DNA of 64,000 bases from Bimastos eiseni (GCA_959347315.1 OY365810.1:8138598-8202597), one strand, 5' to 3'; shown: positions 1 to 11,911, counted from the first letter of the stretch. Numbers and translations: made by a program. Notes: generated by a model from the sequence alone, not told the origin.

Positions 1-744
1 CTTTCGTTCACGTAATTAGTTGGCAGCATAACTACCAGCTTGAGAAGAATAATTGATGCCAACAGCTTGGACAACAAGTTCACATTCATCATATAATCTG
101 TCCCAGGATTCTCATAACTTAAAAAAATATTTGTGATGAGACCATCAATGTTGTCTCTTTCTACATCAATTGTTTCATCACGATATCAGATAACTAAATT
201 TCTTTCGGACTGACAGTGATGAATGTTGATGAATCCATGATAACTTTGATGAGTGAGTGATGTATCATGTAAGTTTAGCGCTTGGGATTTTGCAACATTT
301 CTTAGTAGGCCACTACGTTTTAAAGTATACTGTCAATCAGTCTTTCATTTAGACCAAATTTCAAGATACAAATTGTACCGGGCCCCCAATATGCCCTCGA
401 CGGGTCTGGCTAAACGTTCAGTTTGTAGCATCGTCTATTTTATTGTATTTGACACTAGAGTAGTCTAACGTTAACACAAATCCGGTCTAATTTCAATCTA
501 TTCTCATTAAGTCTCCATCCTGAGACATTGCTACTCTAGTAGAGACTAAGAAGTAGGCACATGTTTATATCGTAAAAAACGTCGGTTTATAAAGACAGTG
601 GCTTATTATGTTCAAAGCGATAACTTGCCATCCAACATTGATTAATTATATCAATCTAACCTGATGCCAAAACTAGTGAAAATAGACTGATAAGCCTATT
701 TCTCGCTTATATCTGCCAATTGAATTTGCATAACATCAAGTTAC
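1..744 (-). other. Intron 1 of copy 0 (partial)
   Basis: No coding sequence is visible. This stretch lies downstream of the splice donor of copy 0 exon 1 on the minus strand, so it is intron. It matches 50558-51305, the start of intron 1 of copy 3, almost base for base with scattered substitutions. Small reading frames here are not conserved as proteins. Confidence 0.6.
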
Positions 745-841
745 CTTCCTGTTGTGCAATTTGAATGAATGTTGCTTCATCTTCAGCAAGTTGTAGAGCA
801 AAATGCCACAGTTGATCTCTTCGCGACGGATATCCAGGCAT
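745..841 (-). CDS. Copy 0, exon 1 (start exon; rest of gene off window)
   Basis: This exon encodes the conserved amino terminus MPGYPSRRDQLWHFALQLAE and ends in phase 1 (GAA G) at a GTAACT donor. The ATG is at 841-839. An acceptor (tgatacag) lies just upstream, so a 5' untranslated exon must precede it. The same 97-nt exon occurs at 33070-33166 and 51306-51402, and a 100-nt form at 18553-18652. The only visible neighbours are its own upstream region on the right and intron on the left. The peptide matches no domain I recognise. The remainder of the gene lies at lower coordinates outside the window. Confidence 0.6.
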
Positions 842-3050
842 TTTCATTCCTCAGCTTCTGTATCACTGTTTAGAAATGGTATTTTTATCAAACAGGATCC
901 ATATAATTTGCTTACGCTTACATCAGCAATGTTGTGATCATTTACACTTCGCCAAATTATGACATTTCAGCTTTTAACAGATATGCATTCAAGTGAAGAC
1001 ACATATGCATAGACATACATGCATACATGTAGGGCCTACATGCACACATTTGCTTACTTACAGACATACATACATGTTTGTGTATATGCACAGGAACATG
1101 TAGGCCTACACATAATATATATATTCATACATTGACCTGTGTTTTATAATAGCTCTTCGATTTAATAGAATTTATATAATATTAAAGTTGAATCACAGCA
1201 AATGCAAATCCTTGCCGTTGATATTCAGCTCTTATTGTAAGCGTATTCAAAGTGATGCGTGCTATGTGTTAAATACTTTCTAAGCATTTGCATTGGTCTA
1301 TTCTATGGACTTGTACATGTAGACCTAGACTACTACATGATCTGCCTTCAGGTTGACACTCATCTCGTATCGGTATTATACCTGTCAATGCACCCTAACC
1401 TAAGCCTTCTATGTTTGTATTTGTCGTCAAGTGTAAGACAAAGCGTTAGGCTAAGCGGCCTCTAGAAGTATAGAAGACCGTAAATTCATCTTATACAGGC
1501 CTCCAGTATGGTAGACCTACAAACATCCGAGACGATAGGTAGCTAGCACACTCAATCGTGAACCGGATCTAACTCGTCATAGAGTTTATTAGCATGAGCC
1601 TCTTCTTAAGAGGAAGAAATTCTTCTTTAAGTATATTCTACACGTAATTAGTGGCTCGCTTGAGACACGCGTTGCCCTTTGCCGGATATAATCCACAAAA
1701 GCTGGTCTTAGCGTCATGTTTCAACGCATTTGCGCCTCCCTTTACCTATCGCTTCTGTGCTGTATTAATTAAAGTCTTATGAATCGTTCTGCTCTGGGTT
1801 CACAATGCTTCGTTTCTGCAGGTGTTTGTAGGCATGTGTTTCGAGGCAATGCTGCAGATAATGGAGATGGAAAGAAGACAATAGATGAAGCATCAGAGTT
1901 TCTATTTTCAGTAGAGTATTGTTGTAAGTGATTGGCACATGTCAAAAACTGTTCTTCTACACACAACATGGCTAAAATGGGCCTAGCATGTCAATATCAG
2001 ATCTAGGTAGACACAAAAATATGCTGTTTTTTGATAATTAGCCGATCTATAAGAAGCTGGTCCAAGATCATCTGAAGACAAGTTAAGAGGCATTCATTAG
2101 GTAGAGATGAACAGATGAGGATATGAAGAAATCGACGCAGGTGGGAAAATAAGTCAACGTAGCCTACTAAGATGCGCTTAGAACTTGACAATTTAGTCGC
2201 TATAGAAAGTTCACGATTTGTGTCCCTGCGTTGATAATTACTCATCATCGATATAACTCGTTGGCCAGGAACCGGAATGCGGTGTCAACTGTCATACATT
2301 AATACAAAAATCAGTGACTCTACCACTGGTTAGTTTGTTGAAGCTTAAAGACACTGATGATAAATAAAATTGTCATCACCCTACTCCTTTACTTAGGCTT
2401 GGGACTGGCACTGACAGAATGCGAGCAGTGGTTTTTTTTTCGACCAGTGGCGATGTCCCAAGACATTTATTGAGGTCGCCTAGTATACCCTAAAAGTTGA
2501 AGTCTGTAGGCCTATTAAAAGATAAAATTCTATAGTGTTTGATGTGGCGTAAAATACCATTATTTAGGTTAAAAGAGCCATATAAGCTTCAAATTTAAAT
2601 TTCAGCAGTGTAAGCGAGTGCCTTTATTTCAAGAGGACGAATTACCTTTGCTCATGGGGAGGAGTCGAGGCTGTATACTGTATGGTGTATGCTGGGACTA
2701 TAGTCTACGCAGTGACACAGGTGCGTTTTATAGCAAGGATGTCGACATTCAAAAGATTTTGACATCATAAATAGGCCTACTGGACGTAGTTCTGATGTAG
2801 AACCCATTATAAATAATTCGACCATTTAGGGCAAGGAGATTGTTAGGTTCTTTTCGATTTTCCATCCTCTTTAAAGGCGTACGAAGGACATATTTAACAT
2901 GGGCTTCTGATTGCAGCTCAGTTCAGAAGCTTTGCTGATGTCGCCTTCCTAGAGATCTGCGGCTCAATCTCCTCAGTTTATTCCTCCCACCGTTCCGATA
3001 AAACCAGGTCTCGAGGTCTGTATCATTTGACAGTGAATCCCTGGTCAGGG
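842..3050 (-). promoter_or_regulatory. Upstream region of copy 0 with candidate 5' UTR exon
   Basis: No protein-coding gene is supported. A block repeated upstream of every copy contains what looks like a noncoding exon ending at 1216 (minus strand ...ATATCAACG) followed by gcaagg, a GC-type donor. The paralogous sites at 20386, 34636, 37174 and 51936 have the usual gtaag donor. It would splice to the acceptor just before the exon 1 ATG. The conserved block continues to about 2750. Its 5' limit and the transcription start cannot be read from sequence. Confidence 0.4.
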
Positions 3051-3408
3051 TGAGGAACGCCACTTGTGAGATATATATGTATACTTGCAAAGTGACTCAT
3101 AGTAAATGTCAGATCAATCACATTTACAATCATTTCACCGTGGGTTGTAATAGATACGAATATAGGCGTATAAGTACTCAAAACATTTTGCACGAGATGT
3201 TAAACATGACGGAGTCGGATGAACGACGTGTACATTTATTGTCCAGAAAGCTTCGTCGGTAGCTGAAAGCGTCAAGAGGATCTGCCCATAACATTGATTC
3301 TAAGAAACATTGTTATTAACAACTACTTTTAGGGGCAAAAATAAACAATTTAAAAGTATGTGACCATGATTTTAAATTGATTCTCGGTTTAAATGATTGA
3401 TTTCGATC

Positions 3409-3726
3409 ATTTATATAGCGCCTTTTCCGGGAAACTACTCAGAGGTGCTCCCAGCCCAGCCACGGCCGCTAACTGGGCTTGACTGGCTTGTGCGGTCATA
3501 TAATTATACGACCGCACAAGCACAGGCTTAGAAATCAACGAAGCACAGAAGAGAATGTTTGCCACAAAGTGCAATGTAGCAGATTTGGAGTAACTCAGCT
3601 TACTGTGTATTGTTTTGCTACCTGATGTATTTTATTTGCATGACATCATTGAAATGACATTTAACATCACTTAGGTCAGCTCAGAGAGCGCTTCTGAGTA
3701 GGCATCTTGAAGGGTGCTATATAAAT
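3409..3726. mobile_element. MITE-like inverted-repeat element
   Basis: The ends are inverted relative to each other: left TTTATATAGCGCC followed by ACTCAGAGGTGCT, right the reverse complement of similar blocks. Inside is a near-perfect 34-bp palindrome at 3487-3520 centred on an AT core. There is no transposase frame. The same element is at 54108-54424, shared by the large duplication. A solo end is visible near 39710. I saw no clear target-site duplication. Confidence 0.5.
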
Positions 3727-4169
3727 GTTTTATTACTTTACATATCAAGCGAGGTCTTGGGGAAGATCCTTTAGATGAAGTTCAGAGTCGCATTTTATAG
3801 TCATACGATATTGGACAAAGGTTAAAGATAACACATGCGAGCCTACATGTAACTGAACAACCTTGTCGGAAGCATACACTACCTGATGATATTTGATGTT
3901 CTACAAGAGCAAGTAGGATCATGTAAACGGATGTTCTTGAAGGAAACTCTCACTTCCTTGTGCTATTTGTTTTTCTGTGAAGGGGACTTCTGATAAAGCA
4001 GAGATAAGTAGGTCTTAAATGAATACGTACCTTCGATTTCAATCTTAGCATTGAATGTGAGAAGTATTGGTATTAACAACTACTTTTTAGGGCAAAAATA
4101 AACAATTTAAAAGTATGTGACCATGATTTTCAGTTGATTTTCGGTTTGAATGTCTAACATTTGCATGTA

Positions 4170-4275
4170 GGGCATAACTTGAATTTTTTCAAAAAAATTT
4201 CGTTTTACTTTAATAAAAAATGTTTTTTTTTAATTTTTCTATTTTAAAAAAAATTAAAAAAAATTTTTTTTCGCG
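4170..4275. repeat. A/T homopolymer-rich low-complexity tract
   Basis: Runs of A and T between the MITE and the 3' end of copy 1. The tract recurs at about 54880-54965 with small length differences. It sits about 200-300 bases downstream of the propeller stop codon, so it may lie in or just past the 3' untranslated region. No function is claimed. Confidence 0.5.
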
Positions 4276-4474
4276 TGGCCCAACATCAAAATCTCATAAC
4301 AATACAACGTACTACGTCTGTGCAAAATTTCTTGCTTGTATCACAAAGTGCACAATTATTTTCCTTTACCGCTGAACTATACAGCTATATAGAAATATTT
4401 CATTAAAAATGAAAATGTCTTGGTCCTTTGTTAGAGAAATTGACCTACTAATATAGACGTAGGCCCAGTTTGTT

Positions 4475-5312
4475 TCAACCAGCGACGTCAAACACTAATA
4501 TGCGTCCACAGCTCAATTTGTTATCACAGACAGTCAGTCGTCCATTGAGCTCATCGATGAATAGCCTTCGCGGATGGTTTAATCCGTGCTTCTTGGCGAT
4601 GAATTCTCTCTGACATCTCAGCGTCATTGTCAGTAACAAGATTCGACCGCCACATTCGTCAACTATCAGTAATGAACCACCTTCTTTGGTTATTGCCACA
4701 TTGATTGGCAGGAAGGCTCCAAATTGCAGGTCTTTATCTAAAGGTGTTTTCAAAACTTTCCCTTTTCCGTTTATCAAAGCGATTCCTCCATCTAGACTTC
4801 GACCGTAGACCACAACAAAGCGATCGCTGGTTAGTTTAACGGCATGCCAAGGATTTGGTACAGTAAGCATTACATCGCGAACCAGTTGTCCATCAGGAGT
4901 TATTTCCAAAGCTTACTTTTATCCAGGACGACTAAGATGAGATTCGATTTATCGGTAACAGACAATCGACCAAAATCATTGCTTTGCCAGACCTTCTTTA
5001 ATATACATCCGTTTATATCGACTCTCACGATTTCCATCGGTTGATCAAAAGGTTTTCCATCGACAATATACAAGCAATTGTTTCTGGAACAGGATACAAT
5101 ATCTCGCGGTTCTTCTAAATTATCGACCGTAACACCTCTTTGAAACTGAATGCTTATCCTGTTGTAAACTTGAACTTCTGGGTCATACATTGCTAAAGCA
5201 AAAATATCATCAGCTAAAACCGCCAGCCCATAGAATCCTGTGTTAGGCTTTTCCTCTTTGTGTCTTATTATTGTCAACAGTAATTTCGGATCTGATTTAT
5301 AGTCGATGACTT
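4475..5312 (-). pseudogene. Copy 1 exon 9: NHL beta-propeller, frameshifted
   Basis: The exon starts after acceptor aatatag and should encode a propeller of about 279 residues with NHL-type repeats; EEPRDIVSC, NPWHAVKLTSDRF and NHPRRLF mark successive blades. It ends in VFDVAG and TGA. Compared with copy 4 (839 nt) it is 838 nt: one T is missing near 4909, where plus-strand ttccaaagctt replaces ttccaatagctt. This splits the frame after residues equivalent to VLDKSKL. The remainder is open and about as conserved as the intact paralogue, so the break is recent. Confidence 0.85.
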
Positions 5313-5512
5313 CTATATTAAACACCAACAATAAACGTGTTCGTTATTCGCAAACCTTGGTGAAAGTGACGCAAAAGAACGAAATTAAGAAATAAAGTTA
5401 AATATGCGTAGAGCGTCGTTCACTCACTTGCTATAAGTGCTGCTACTACACTCTTACACTCCTTCGTCATAGTTCGCCTCGACTGCAGTGCCTGTATCTA
5501 ACTTGAGATCCC

Positions 5513-5570
5513 ATCTGGTGTGCTGGCTTGCCTCTACCAAATCCTGTGCTGGCTTGCCTCTACCAAATCC
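5513..5570. repeat. 28-bp tandem duplication in intron 8 of copy 1
   Basis: The unit gctggcttgcctctaccaaa plus the following atcctgt is present twice in direct succession. The corresponding place in copy 4 (about 56220) has it once, so it was gained after the large duplication or lost in copy 4. Confidence 0.6.
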
Positions 5571-6324
5571 TGTGCTCTGTTGCGCGTCTCATTGGCCAAA
5601 TAGCTAAATTTACACGTACCTGAATCTCTAATTAAAACGTTAGATGGGGACACCTTTTTATAACAGTATTGAGGTAGCAGATTGAAGAGATAATGCATAC
5701 AAATGCAAGAAATTATAATATAACTTAACTAGTTACCTGTAATTAATCCAAGGAAGTATGACCCGTAAACGCACTCCATTTGAATAATTCTTGCTTAACA
5801 GGTATATTCTAAATCTAGTCTTAAACAGCTAAAGTCAACCAATTTGTCTTTTAATGACAGGTATAGCATTCCAAGTTGATGGACCAGTATAAGTGAGAAT
5901 TTACGCGTATTTGTTCGACAGAAGATGGGTCTGTAATTGGAAGAGGTTCGCATATTACAAACGCATATTGCAATGGTTTATAGTTGATATTGTTGTATGT
6001 ATATATATATATATATATATATACATATGTAGGCCAATGTACAGTCTTGCCTTCAACTCTATATCCTTTCATCAACCTGATAGTTGTCCATTTAGATTTA
6101 GAAATTGAGCATATCATGCATATTTATATGACAATATTTATATGTCAATATTTAATTGACAATATTCGATTTACTTTAGAGTTGTCTGCCTCACTACCAA
6201 CTTCCATTGCAAAATCTCTTGTGCGACATTGGTTGTAACTAGACTACTACGAGCCGTGCCTATATCGAAACCTAAATATGATGCCTATAATCAGATCGGG
6301 AAAAAAGCAATAACTGAAACTTAC

Positions 6325-6753
6325 TTTCGTCTTTTGTGAAATCATCCATATAGATTGTAATACCAGTGGGAATAACTAGTGTGGACTCAGACGAAATATT
6401 TCCATTTAATAATTGCTTAAAAATCGTGACAAGTTTTCCAGCTAATATGTTGGATATATACATCTTTCGCAAATTTCTATCTGCATTTTTTGACTGGCAA
6501 CAAAACCAGATCACAATTCCATTGTCCTCCTGATGACAATAAGGGGCGATGATAATTTCATCATCTATGGTGTCTGCTGCTGCGTTTTGACTGCTAGAAA
6601 GTGGCACTCCCTCTTGTCGCTTGTTTAGTTCGTCGACCAACATGGCTTACATTTCTTCCAACGTTTCCATGTTATCGATGGACGATTTAGCGAATAAATG
6701 AAATGACTGTCGTTCCTTGACCAGTTTTGTCGATATCTTAGACTTAGCAAAAG
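6325..6753 (-). pseudogene. Copy 1 exon 8: TRADD-N-like domain, nonsense codon
   Basis: This 429-nt phase 1-1 exon has acceptor cttttag and donor GTAAGT. Its peptide carries the pattern DDEIIIAPYCHQEDNGIVIW, then LRKMYISNIL and TIFKQLLNG, which resembles TRADD-like amino-terminal domains of invertebrate death-signalling proteins. At 6647-6649 a TAA replaces the GAA found in copies 2 and 4 (EMEA becomes EM-stop). It lies between CARD-C and the propeller. Confidence 0.75.
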
Positions 6754-7114
6754 CTAAAAGCACAGAAAATGAAAACGATGAAGAACTACTTCTCTTTCTA
6801 TAAGAGAACATAATATTGCGCCCTCAAATTAAAAAAGAAAACACGAATACGAAAGCCAAAGTTGATTCGTCGAATAAAACTTCTATTATGCAGTTGCATG
6901 TAACATACTGCTCACTCAAATTATATTCTAAGACAATGACAAAGGAAACTTTGAACAGGCCTTTTCTACCTGATAATTTGCGCATACTGTGGTTCATCTC
7001 CTATACCTGATCGCTTGCTATTTTGGGATGTAAGAGAATGATATAGCGTACCAACATAGGCCTATTCATTCTAATAAAATCAAGACAAGAAGCTGAATGA
7101 ATAATTATTGCTAC

Positions 7115-7381
7115 CTCCTCCTTTTTCCAACAGGTCGACAATGAAATTCTGTTTCGTTTCTCGTAAGCATTCCAGAACCTTTTGACCTTTATCCTCCTTG
7201 AACGTAATCGCACTCATCCAATGAACCAGCGCACTATTAATATAGAAGATGCCAGGTTGATTGCTCAGGAGATATAGTTCTTGATCCGTTATGCAATTTT
7301 GTCTATGCAGAAGATCTATTAAACGATTCGAGTCGATATTCTCCACCAGGAACTGTTGGTTGTTTCGAATCACACGACATT
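7115..7381 (-). CDS. Copy 1 exon 7: CARD-C
   Basis: A 267-nt phase 1-1 exon with acceptor ttccgcag and donor GTAGCA. It encodes an 89-residue death-fold module beginning ECRVIRNNQQFLVENIDSNR and continuing with helices LIDLLHRQNCITDQEL, WMSAITF, KVLECLRETKQNFIVDLL. The helix pattern (LVENID...LLH..ITDQE...LL..K...FLE.L) is that of a CARD. It is open, unlike the exons on both sides. Confidence 0.7.
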
Positions 7382-7695
7382 CTGCGGAAAATACGAAACA
7401 CAAAAAAATTCAATTGAACGTAGTTATCTACGAATAGTAACTCGTTTTTTTCTTAAATGCAGTAGGGCTATCGAACGATGTAGGCCTAATGTACCTGATC
7501 TTTTTTGGTTTAAACGAACCACACACGTGCATGGTTCAACCATCTCAGAGAGATCAATGTCAACAGCCAGAAATGCTAGTGTGATATGGTAATACTAGTC
7601 AAACATTATCCTATACAGTATATTGAGTAATACAATCTGAGCTATTTTACAACGCAATAAATCTATCATACAAACTGTTAAGAGAGAAAGCCCAC

Positions 7696-8508
7696 CTTGA
7701 GTAATGGATGTGATATTTATGCCTTCAGGCTCATGGTTGACCTGTTCTAGCTGCGCTATGGCCAAGCTGTATCTGTCGTCTAGCTCTTTACTTTGAATCT
7801 TCTCAATGTCCAGTTCATTTTGTAACTTCAGAATTTGTTCATTTAACAACGATTTTTCTTCCAGTGTGCTTTCTTGATTTCTAATGAGGTTTATTTTTTC
7901 TGTTTCAACGACTTCTAAACATTTTTCATTGTCTTTTAGACGCACTAAAAGAATTCTGTTATTTTCTTGTGCCTGAGATAACTGTATTTCTAACTCATTC
8001 TTAATCTCGTTCTCCTTTTTCAGTGTTTCACATTCTTTATTCAACTTGTCTCGTTCAGCTCTCAATAAAATCAACTCGTTATTGCCTTTCTAGAAACTGT
8101 CTTCAGACTTACGAAGTCCATATTCGGTTGACGTTAAATTGACATCCAGTTCATGCATTTGTTGTTGGAAGAAATGTTTATCGCATTCTGCTTTTTTCAA
8201 TCTATCTTTCATTTTCAGCATGGCAGTTTTGTTCGTAAGGTTTTCCTCCTCTAATCGTTTGAATTTCGCTTTTTCACTGTGCATATCAATCTTAAGTTTG
8301 ACTATTTTCTCTTCCAGATGCATCCGATCGTTATTACTTTGTGATCTTTCGCTAATCAAATCCTGTTGCATGGACTGCAATTGTGTTTGGTAAACCTCGT
8401 TTAACGATGCAGCAGCGGAGTATTTACTGAGGCTTTCACGCAATTGTTCCAGTTCCACGTCTGACTCGACTTTTCTGGCGACAGTTTCTTTCCTCATTCG
8501 ATGACATT
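7696..8508 (-). pseudogene. Copy 1 exon 6 (left version): coiled coil with nonsense codon
   Basis: An 813-nt phase 1-1 exon, the same length as in copies 2, 3 and 4. It encodes a long heptad coiled coil rich in Glu, Lys, Leu and Gln (LEQLRESLSKYSAAASLNEV and so on), a likely dimerisation or oligomerisation rod. A TAG at 8090-8092 replaces the TTG-derived Lys-Lys context of the paralogues (SEDSFKKGN becomes SEDSF-stop). Donor GTGGGC and acceptor ttaag are intact. Skipping it while keeping 11151-11911 and one exon 5 would preserve frame. Confidence 0.8.
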
Positions 8509-8877
8509 CTTAACAGAAAATCAGCTAGAATCGTTAGTCGTAAGAACACTAGAATACTGATGGACATATTCTTTAGTGGTCACCGTTGACTGGCTTTATA
8601 ACTGAATCTGAAATAGGCCTTACAAGGGCATTATATTTATGATGCATTTTATTGTAAATTTAGAACAATTTGATAGACTGACTATGATGCAGAGCGTCAC
8701 TCTAGTATATCCAGCAAAGGCGATGTTATATTGAAACAATTGCAATAAAAGAAAAAAAAGAAAGAACTGTGTCCATTCGCAACTTATAGCCCACCGTTTA
8801 CCCGTCTCATTCGTCATGAGAGTATATTAATCTGGTTTAGGCTAAACCGCAAAAGGTGTTGTAAAAGTTAATGTTAC

Positions 8878-9019
8878 CTTGAAGCAATATATGGAAGCTC
8901 ATTTTCGAACTCACTTCTACTTTGTCCAAGTGAAATAGGTTAATAGAAGCAACTTTAAGAGCTACTTCTGTCTTGAGATGGGGCTCAAGACCTTGTAGCT
9001 TTGATTGAAGTATGACGCC
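8878..9019 (-). CDS. Copy 1 exon 5 (left version): helical linker
   Basis: A 142-nt exon, phase 0 to 1, with acceptor gactgag and donor GTAACA. It encodes GVILQSKLQGLEPHLKTEVA and ends SSKMSFHILLQ. It is open. It joins the Ser/Pro linker to the coiled coil. No known domain is recognised. Confidence 0.6.
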
Positions 9020-9374
9020 CTCAGTCTACGAATATCAGATCATCATAATTATTTTATCGGTTTATATAGACGTCAACTGTAACTACCAATTGTATTTTGC
9101 CCATGATATTGAATGCACTTGGCTTTACGATCGATGGCAAGTTGACATTTGCTGCATCATGCAAAAGAAAAGTTAAAGAGAAAGATAAACAGCTGCTACC
9201 CAGAGAACATCAGTGTGCGAGATAAATTATGCAAAATAGACGCGCCTGTTGCCATTTCTCGCAATATACCAGAGTTAATTTACATATATGAACATTGTAC
9301 ATGTCAAAAACACGTCCCACTATAATAGTGATGTTAAATCACAAAAAAGACATTGTTATCAACTTGGTAAATAC

Positions 9375-9673
9375 CGTCCGAAAATGGTCTGTTTTCTCTG
9401 TATTCTTTGCAACGACGCGTATCAACTTTGATTCATGTTGAATTGCGGTTGACTGAATGTCTGACTTTGGTGGTGGAATTGGTCTTGACAAAGATTGTGA
9501 TGGAATGAGTTTCCGATCCGGTTTAGGAAGCGTTTTTGGCGGATTAACTGACTTTGAAGAGGATATCAATGTAACGGGATTCTCTTCATATTGATGATAT
9601 ACAATAGTATATCCTGAATATGAAGTTAGCAGTTCCTTGCATATACTTTGTGTTCTTTGATCTGAAGTTGAAT
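9375..9673 (-). CDS. Copy 1 exon 4 (left version): Ser/Pro-rich linker
   Basis: A 299-nt exon, phase 1 to 0, encoding a flexible basic linker around SSSKSVNPPKTLPKPDRK and SLSRPIPPPKSD. The acceptor is taken at ttcacag because the acceptor used by copies 2 and 3, farther upstream, is mutated here (CAAG to CAAA), and the longer frame meets stops. It ends HFRT before gtattt. Confidence 0.55.
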
Positions 9674-10347
9674 CTGTGAATTCAAAATATTTTAAGCTAA
9701 GGTTTTGCTGAAATTAAAAACATGCGGAAAGCAATTTATAATGCCTACGCTCGTCATTGGGTTGTATTTGTGCAGCTGCTTTTGAAGCGTAAAAAGAAAA
9801 CTCTGATAAAAAAAAGAATTTTTTTTATACTGTGGCTTTATACCACCGTCTCTTGAATATCTAATTTACATCCCAACTACGTCACACATCACAACATAGA
9901 AGCTTAATAGTTAGTTCCCGTTAGGGGAGAAGGGGTTTTCGTGTAATCTGCGAGATAAAGCCATTATAGGCGCGAACTTCACACACACACACACTGACTG
10001 CAAATTCACTCAACGTAGGCCTGAGATTCTTGTGCTGAAACCAGGTCTTTAGTGGTCATCGTTGACTGGCTTTATAACTGAATCTGAAATAGGCCTTACA
10101 ATGGCATTATATTTATGATGCATTTTTTTGTAAACTTAGAACAATTTAATAGACTGACTATGATGCAGAGCGTCACTCTAGTATTTCCAGTGAAGACGAT
10201 GTTATATTGAAACAATTGCTATAAAATACGCAGAAAGAACTGTGTCCATTCGCAACTTATAGCCCTCCGTTTACCCTCATTCTTCATGGAAGTAAATTAA
10301 TCTGGTTTAGGCTAAACTGCAAAAGGTGTTGTAAAAGTTAATGTTAC

Positions 10348-10489
10348 CTTGAAGCAATATATGGAAGCTCACTTTCGAACTATCTTCTACTTTGTCCAAG
10401 TGAAATAGGTTAACAGAAGCAACCTTAAGAGCTACTTCTGTCTTGAGATGGGGCTCAAGACCTTGTAGCTTTGATTGAAGTACGACTCC
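10348..10489 (-). CDS. Copy 1 exon 5 (middle version)
   Basis: Second of three exon 5 versions, 142 nt, phase 0 to 1, splice sites intact and frame open (GVVLQSKLQGLEPHLKTEVA). Because the coiled-coil exon just upstream (11151-11911) ends in phase 0 rather than 1, it can splice in frame directly to this exon. Confidence 0.5.
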
Positions 10490-10844
10490 CTCAGTCTACG
10501 AATATCAGATCATCATAATTATATTATCGGTTTATATAGACGTCAACTGTAACTACCAATTGTATCTTGCCCATGATATTTAAAGTACTTTGCTTTACGA
10601 TCGATGGCAAGTTGACATTTGCTGCATCATGCATAAGAAAAGTTAGAGAGAAAGATAAACAGCTGCTACCCAGAGAACATCATTATGCGAGATAAATTAT
10701 GCAAAATAGACACGCCTGCTGCCATTTCTCGCAATACACCAGAGTTAATTTACATATATGAATATTGTACATGTCAAATACATGTCCCACTATAATAGTG
10801 ATGTTAAAATCACAAAAAGACATTGTTATCAACTTGGTAAATAC

Positions 10845-10963
10845 CGTCCGAAAATGGTCTGTTTTCTCTGTATTCTTTGCAACGACGCGTATCAACTTTG
10901 ATTCATGTTGAATTGCGGTTGACTGAATGTCTGACTATGGTGGTGGAATTGGTCTTGACAAAG
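10845..10963 (-). pseudogene. Copy 1 exon 4 fragment (middle version)
   Basis: Only the 3' part of the Ser/Pro linker exon with its donor remains (through SLSRPIPP in the paralogues). The 5' part is cut off at the 10963-10966 junction, so there is no acceptor and it is probably never spliced in. Confidence 0.7.
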
Positions 10964-11150
10964 TTTAAATGAACCACACACGTGCATGGTTCAACCATCT
11001 CAGAGAAATCAATGTCAAAAGCCAGAAATGATAGTGTGATATGGTAATACTAGTCAAACATCAGCCTGTACAGTAAATTGAGTAATACAATCTGAGCTAT
11101 TTTACAACGCAATAAATCTATCATACAAACTGTTAAGAGAGAAAGCCCAC

Positions 11151-11911
11151 CTGTTCTAGCTGCGCTGTTGCCAGGCTGTATCTGTCGTCTAGCTCTTTAC
11201 TTTGAATCTTCTCAATGTCCAGTTCATTTTGTAACTTCAGAATTTGTTCATTTAACAACGATTTTTCTTCCAGTGTGCTTTCTTGATTTCTAATGAGGTT
11301 TATTCTTTCAACGGCTTCTGAACATCTTTCATTGTCTTTCAGACGCCATAAAAGAATTCTGTTATTTTCTTGTGCCTGAGATAACTGTATTTCTAACTCA
11401 TTCTTAATCTCGTTCTCCTTTTTCAGTGTTTCGCATTCTTTATTCAACTTGTCTCGTTCAGCTCTCAATAAAATCAACTCGTTATTGCCTTTCTTGAAAC
11501 TGTCTTCAGACTTACGAAGTTCATATTCGGTTGACGTTAAATGGACATTCGGTTCATGCATTTGTTGTTGGTAGAAAGGTCTATCGCATTCTGCTTTTTT
11601 CAATCTATCTTTCATTTTCAGCATGGCAGTTTTGTTCGTAAGGTTTTCCTCCTCTAATCGTTTGAATTTCGCTTTTTCACTGTGCATGTCAATCTTAAGT
11701 TTGACTATTTCCTCTTCCAGAAGCTTCCGATCGTTATTACTTTGTGATCTTTCGCTAATCAAATCCTGTTGCATGGACTGCAATTGTGTTTGGTAAACCT
11801 CGTTTAACGATGCAGCAGCGGAGTATTTACTGAGGCTTTCTCGCAGTTGTTCCAGTTCCACGTCTGACTCGACTTTTCTGGCGACAGTTTCTTTCCTCAT
11901 TCGATGACATT
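11151..11911 (-). CDS. Copy 1 exon 6 (right version): coiled coil with altered 3' end
   Basis: An open 761-nt coiled-coil exon closely matching copy 4 but lacking 6 bp (VERINLIRN against VEAEKLNLIRN) and lacking 46 bp at its 3' end. The deletion joins acc to acc and fuses CTAGAACAG directly to the old donor GTGGGC. The exon therefore ends in phase 0, not phase 1. It can no longer join CARD-C in frame, but it can join either downstream exon 5 version (phase 0 to 1). Confidence 0.65.

Noticed and set aside
2003..2248. An 81-codon minus-strand frame conserved at 52707-52949
   Set aside because: Same reason: recent duplicate of the upstream region. Substitutions do not favour synonymous sites by eye.
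3050..3262. A 70-codon open frame conserved at 53749-53961
   Set aside because: The two places belong to the same recent large duplication, so conservation is expected without selection. No domain, no splice context.
8139..8393. Plus-strand Ser/Cys/Phe-rich frames opposite the coiled-coil exons (also near 28006 and 58697)
   Set aside because: Shadows of the coiled-coil coding sequence on the other strand.
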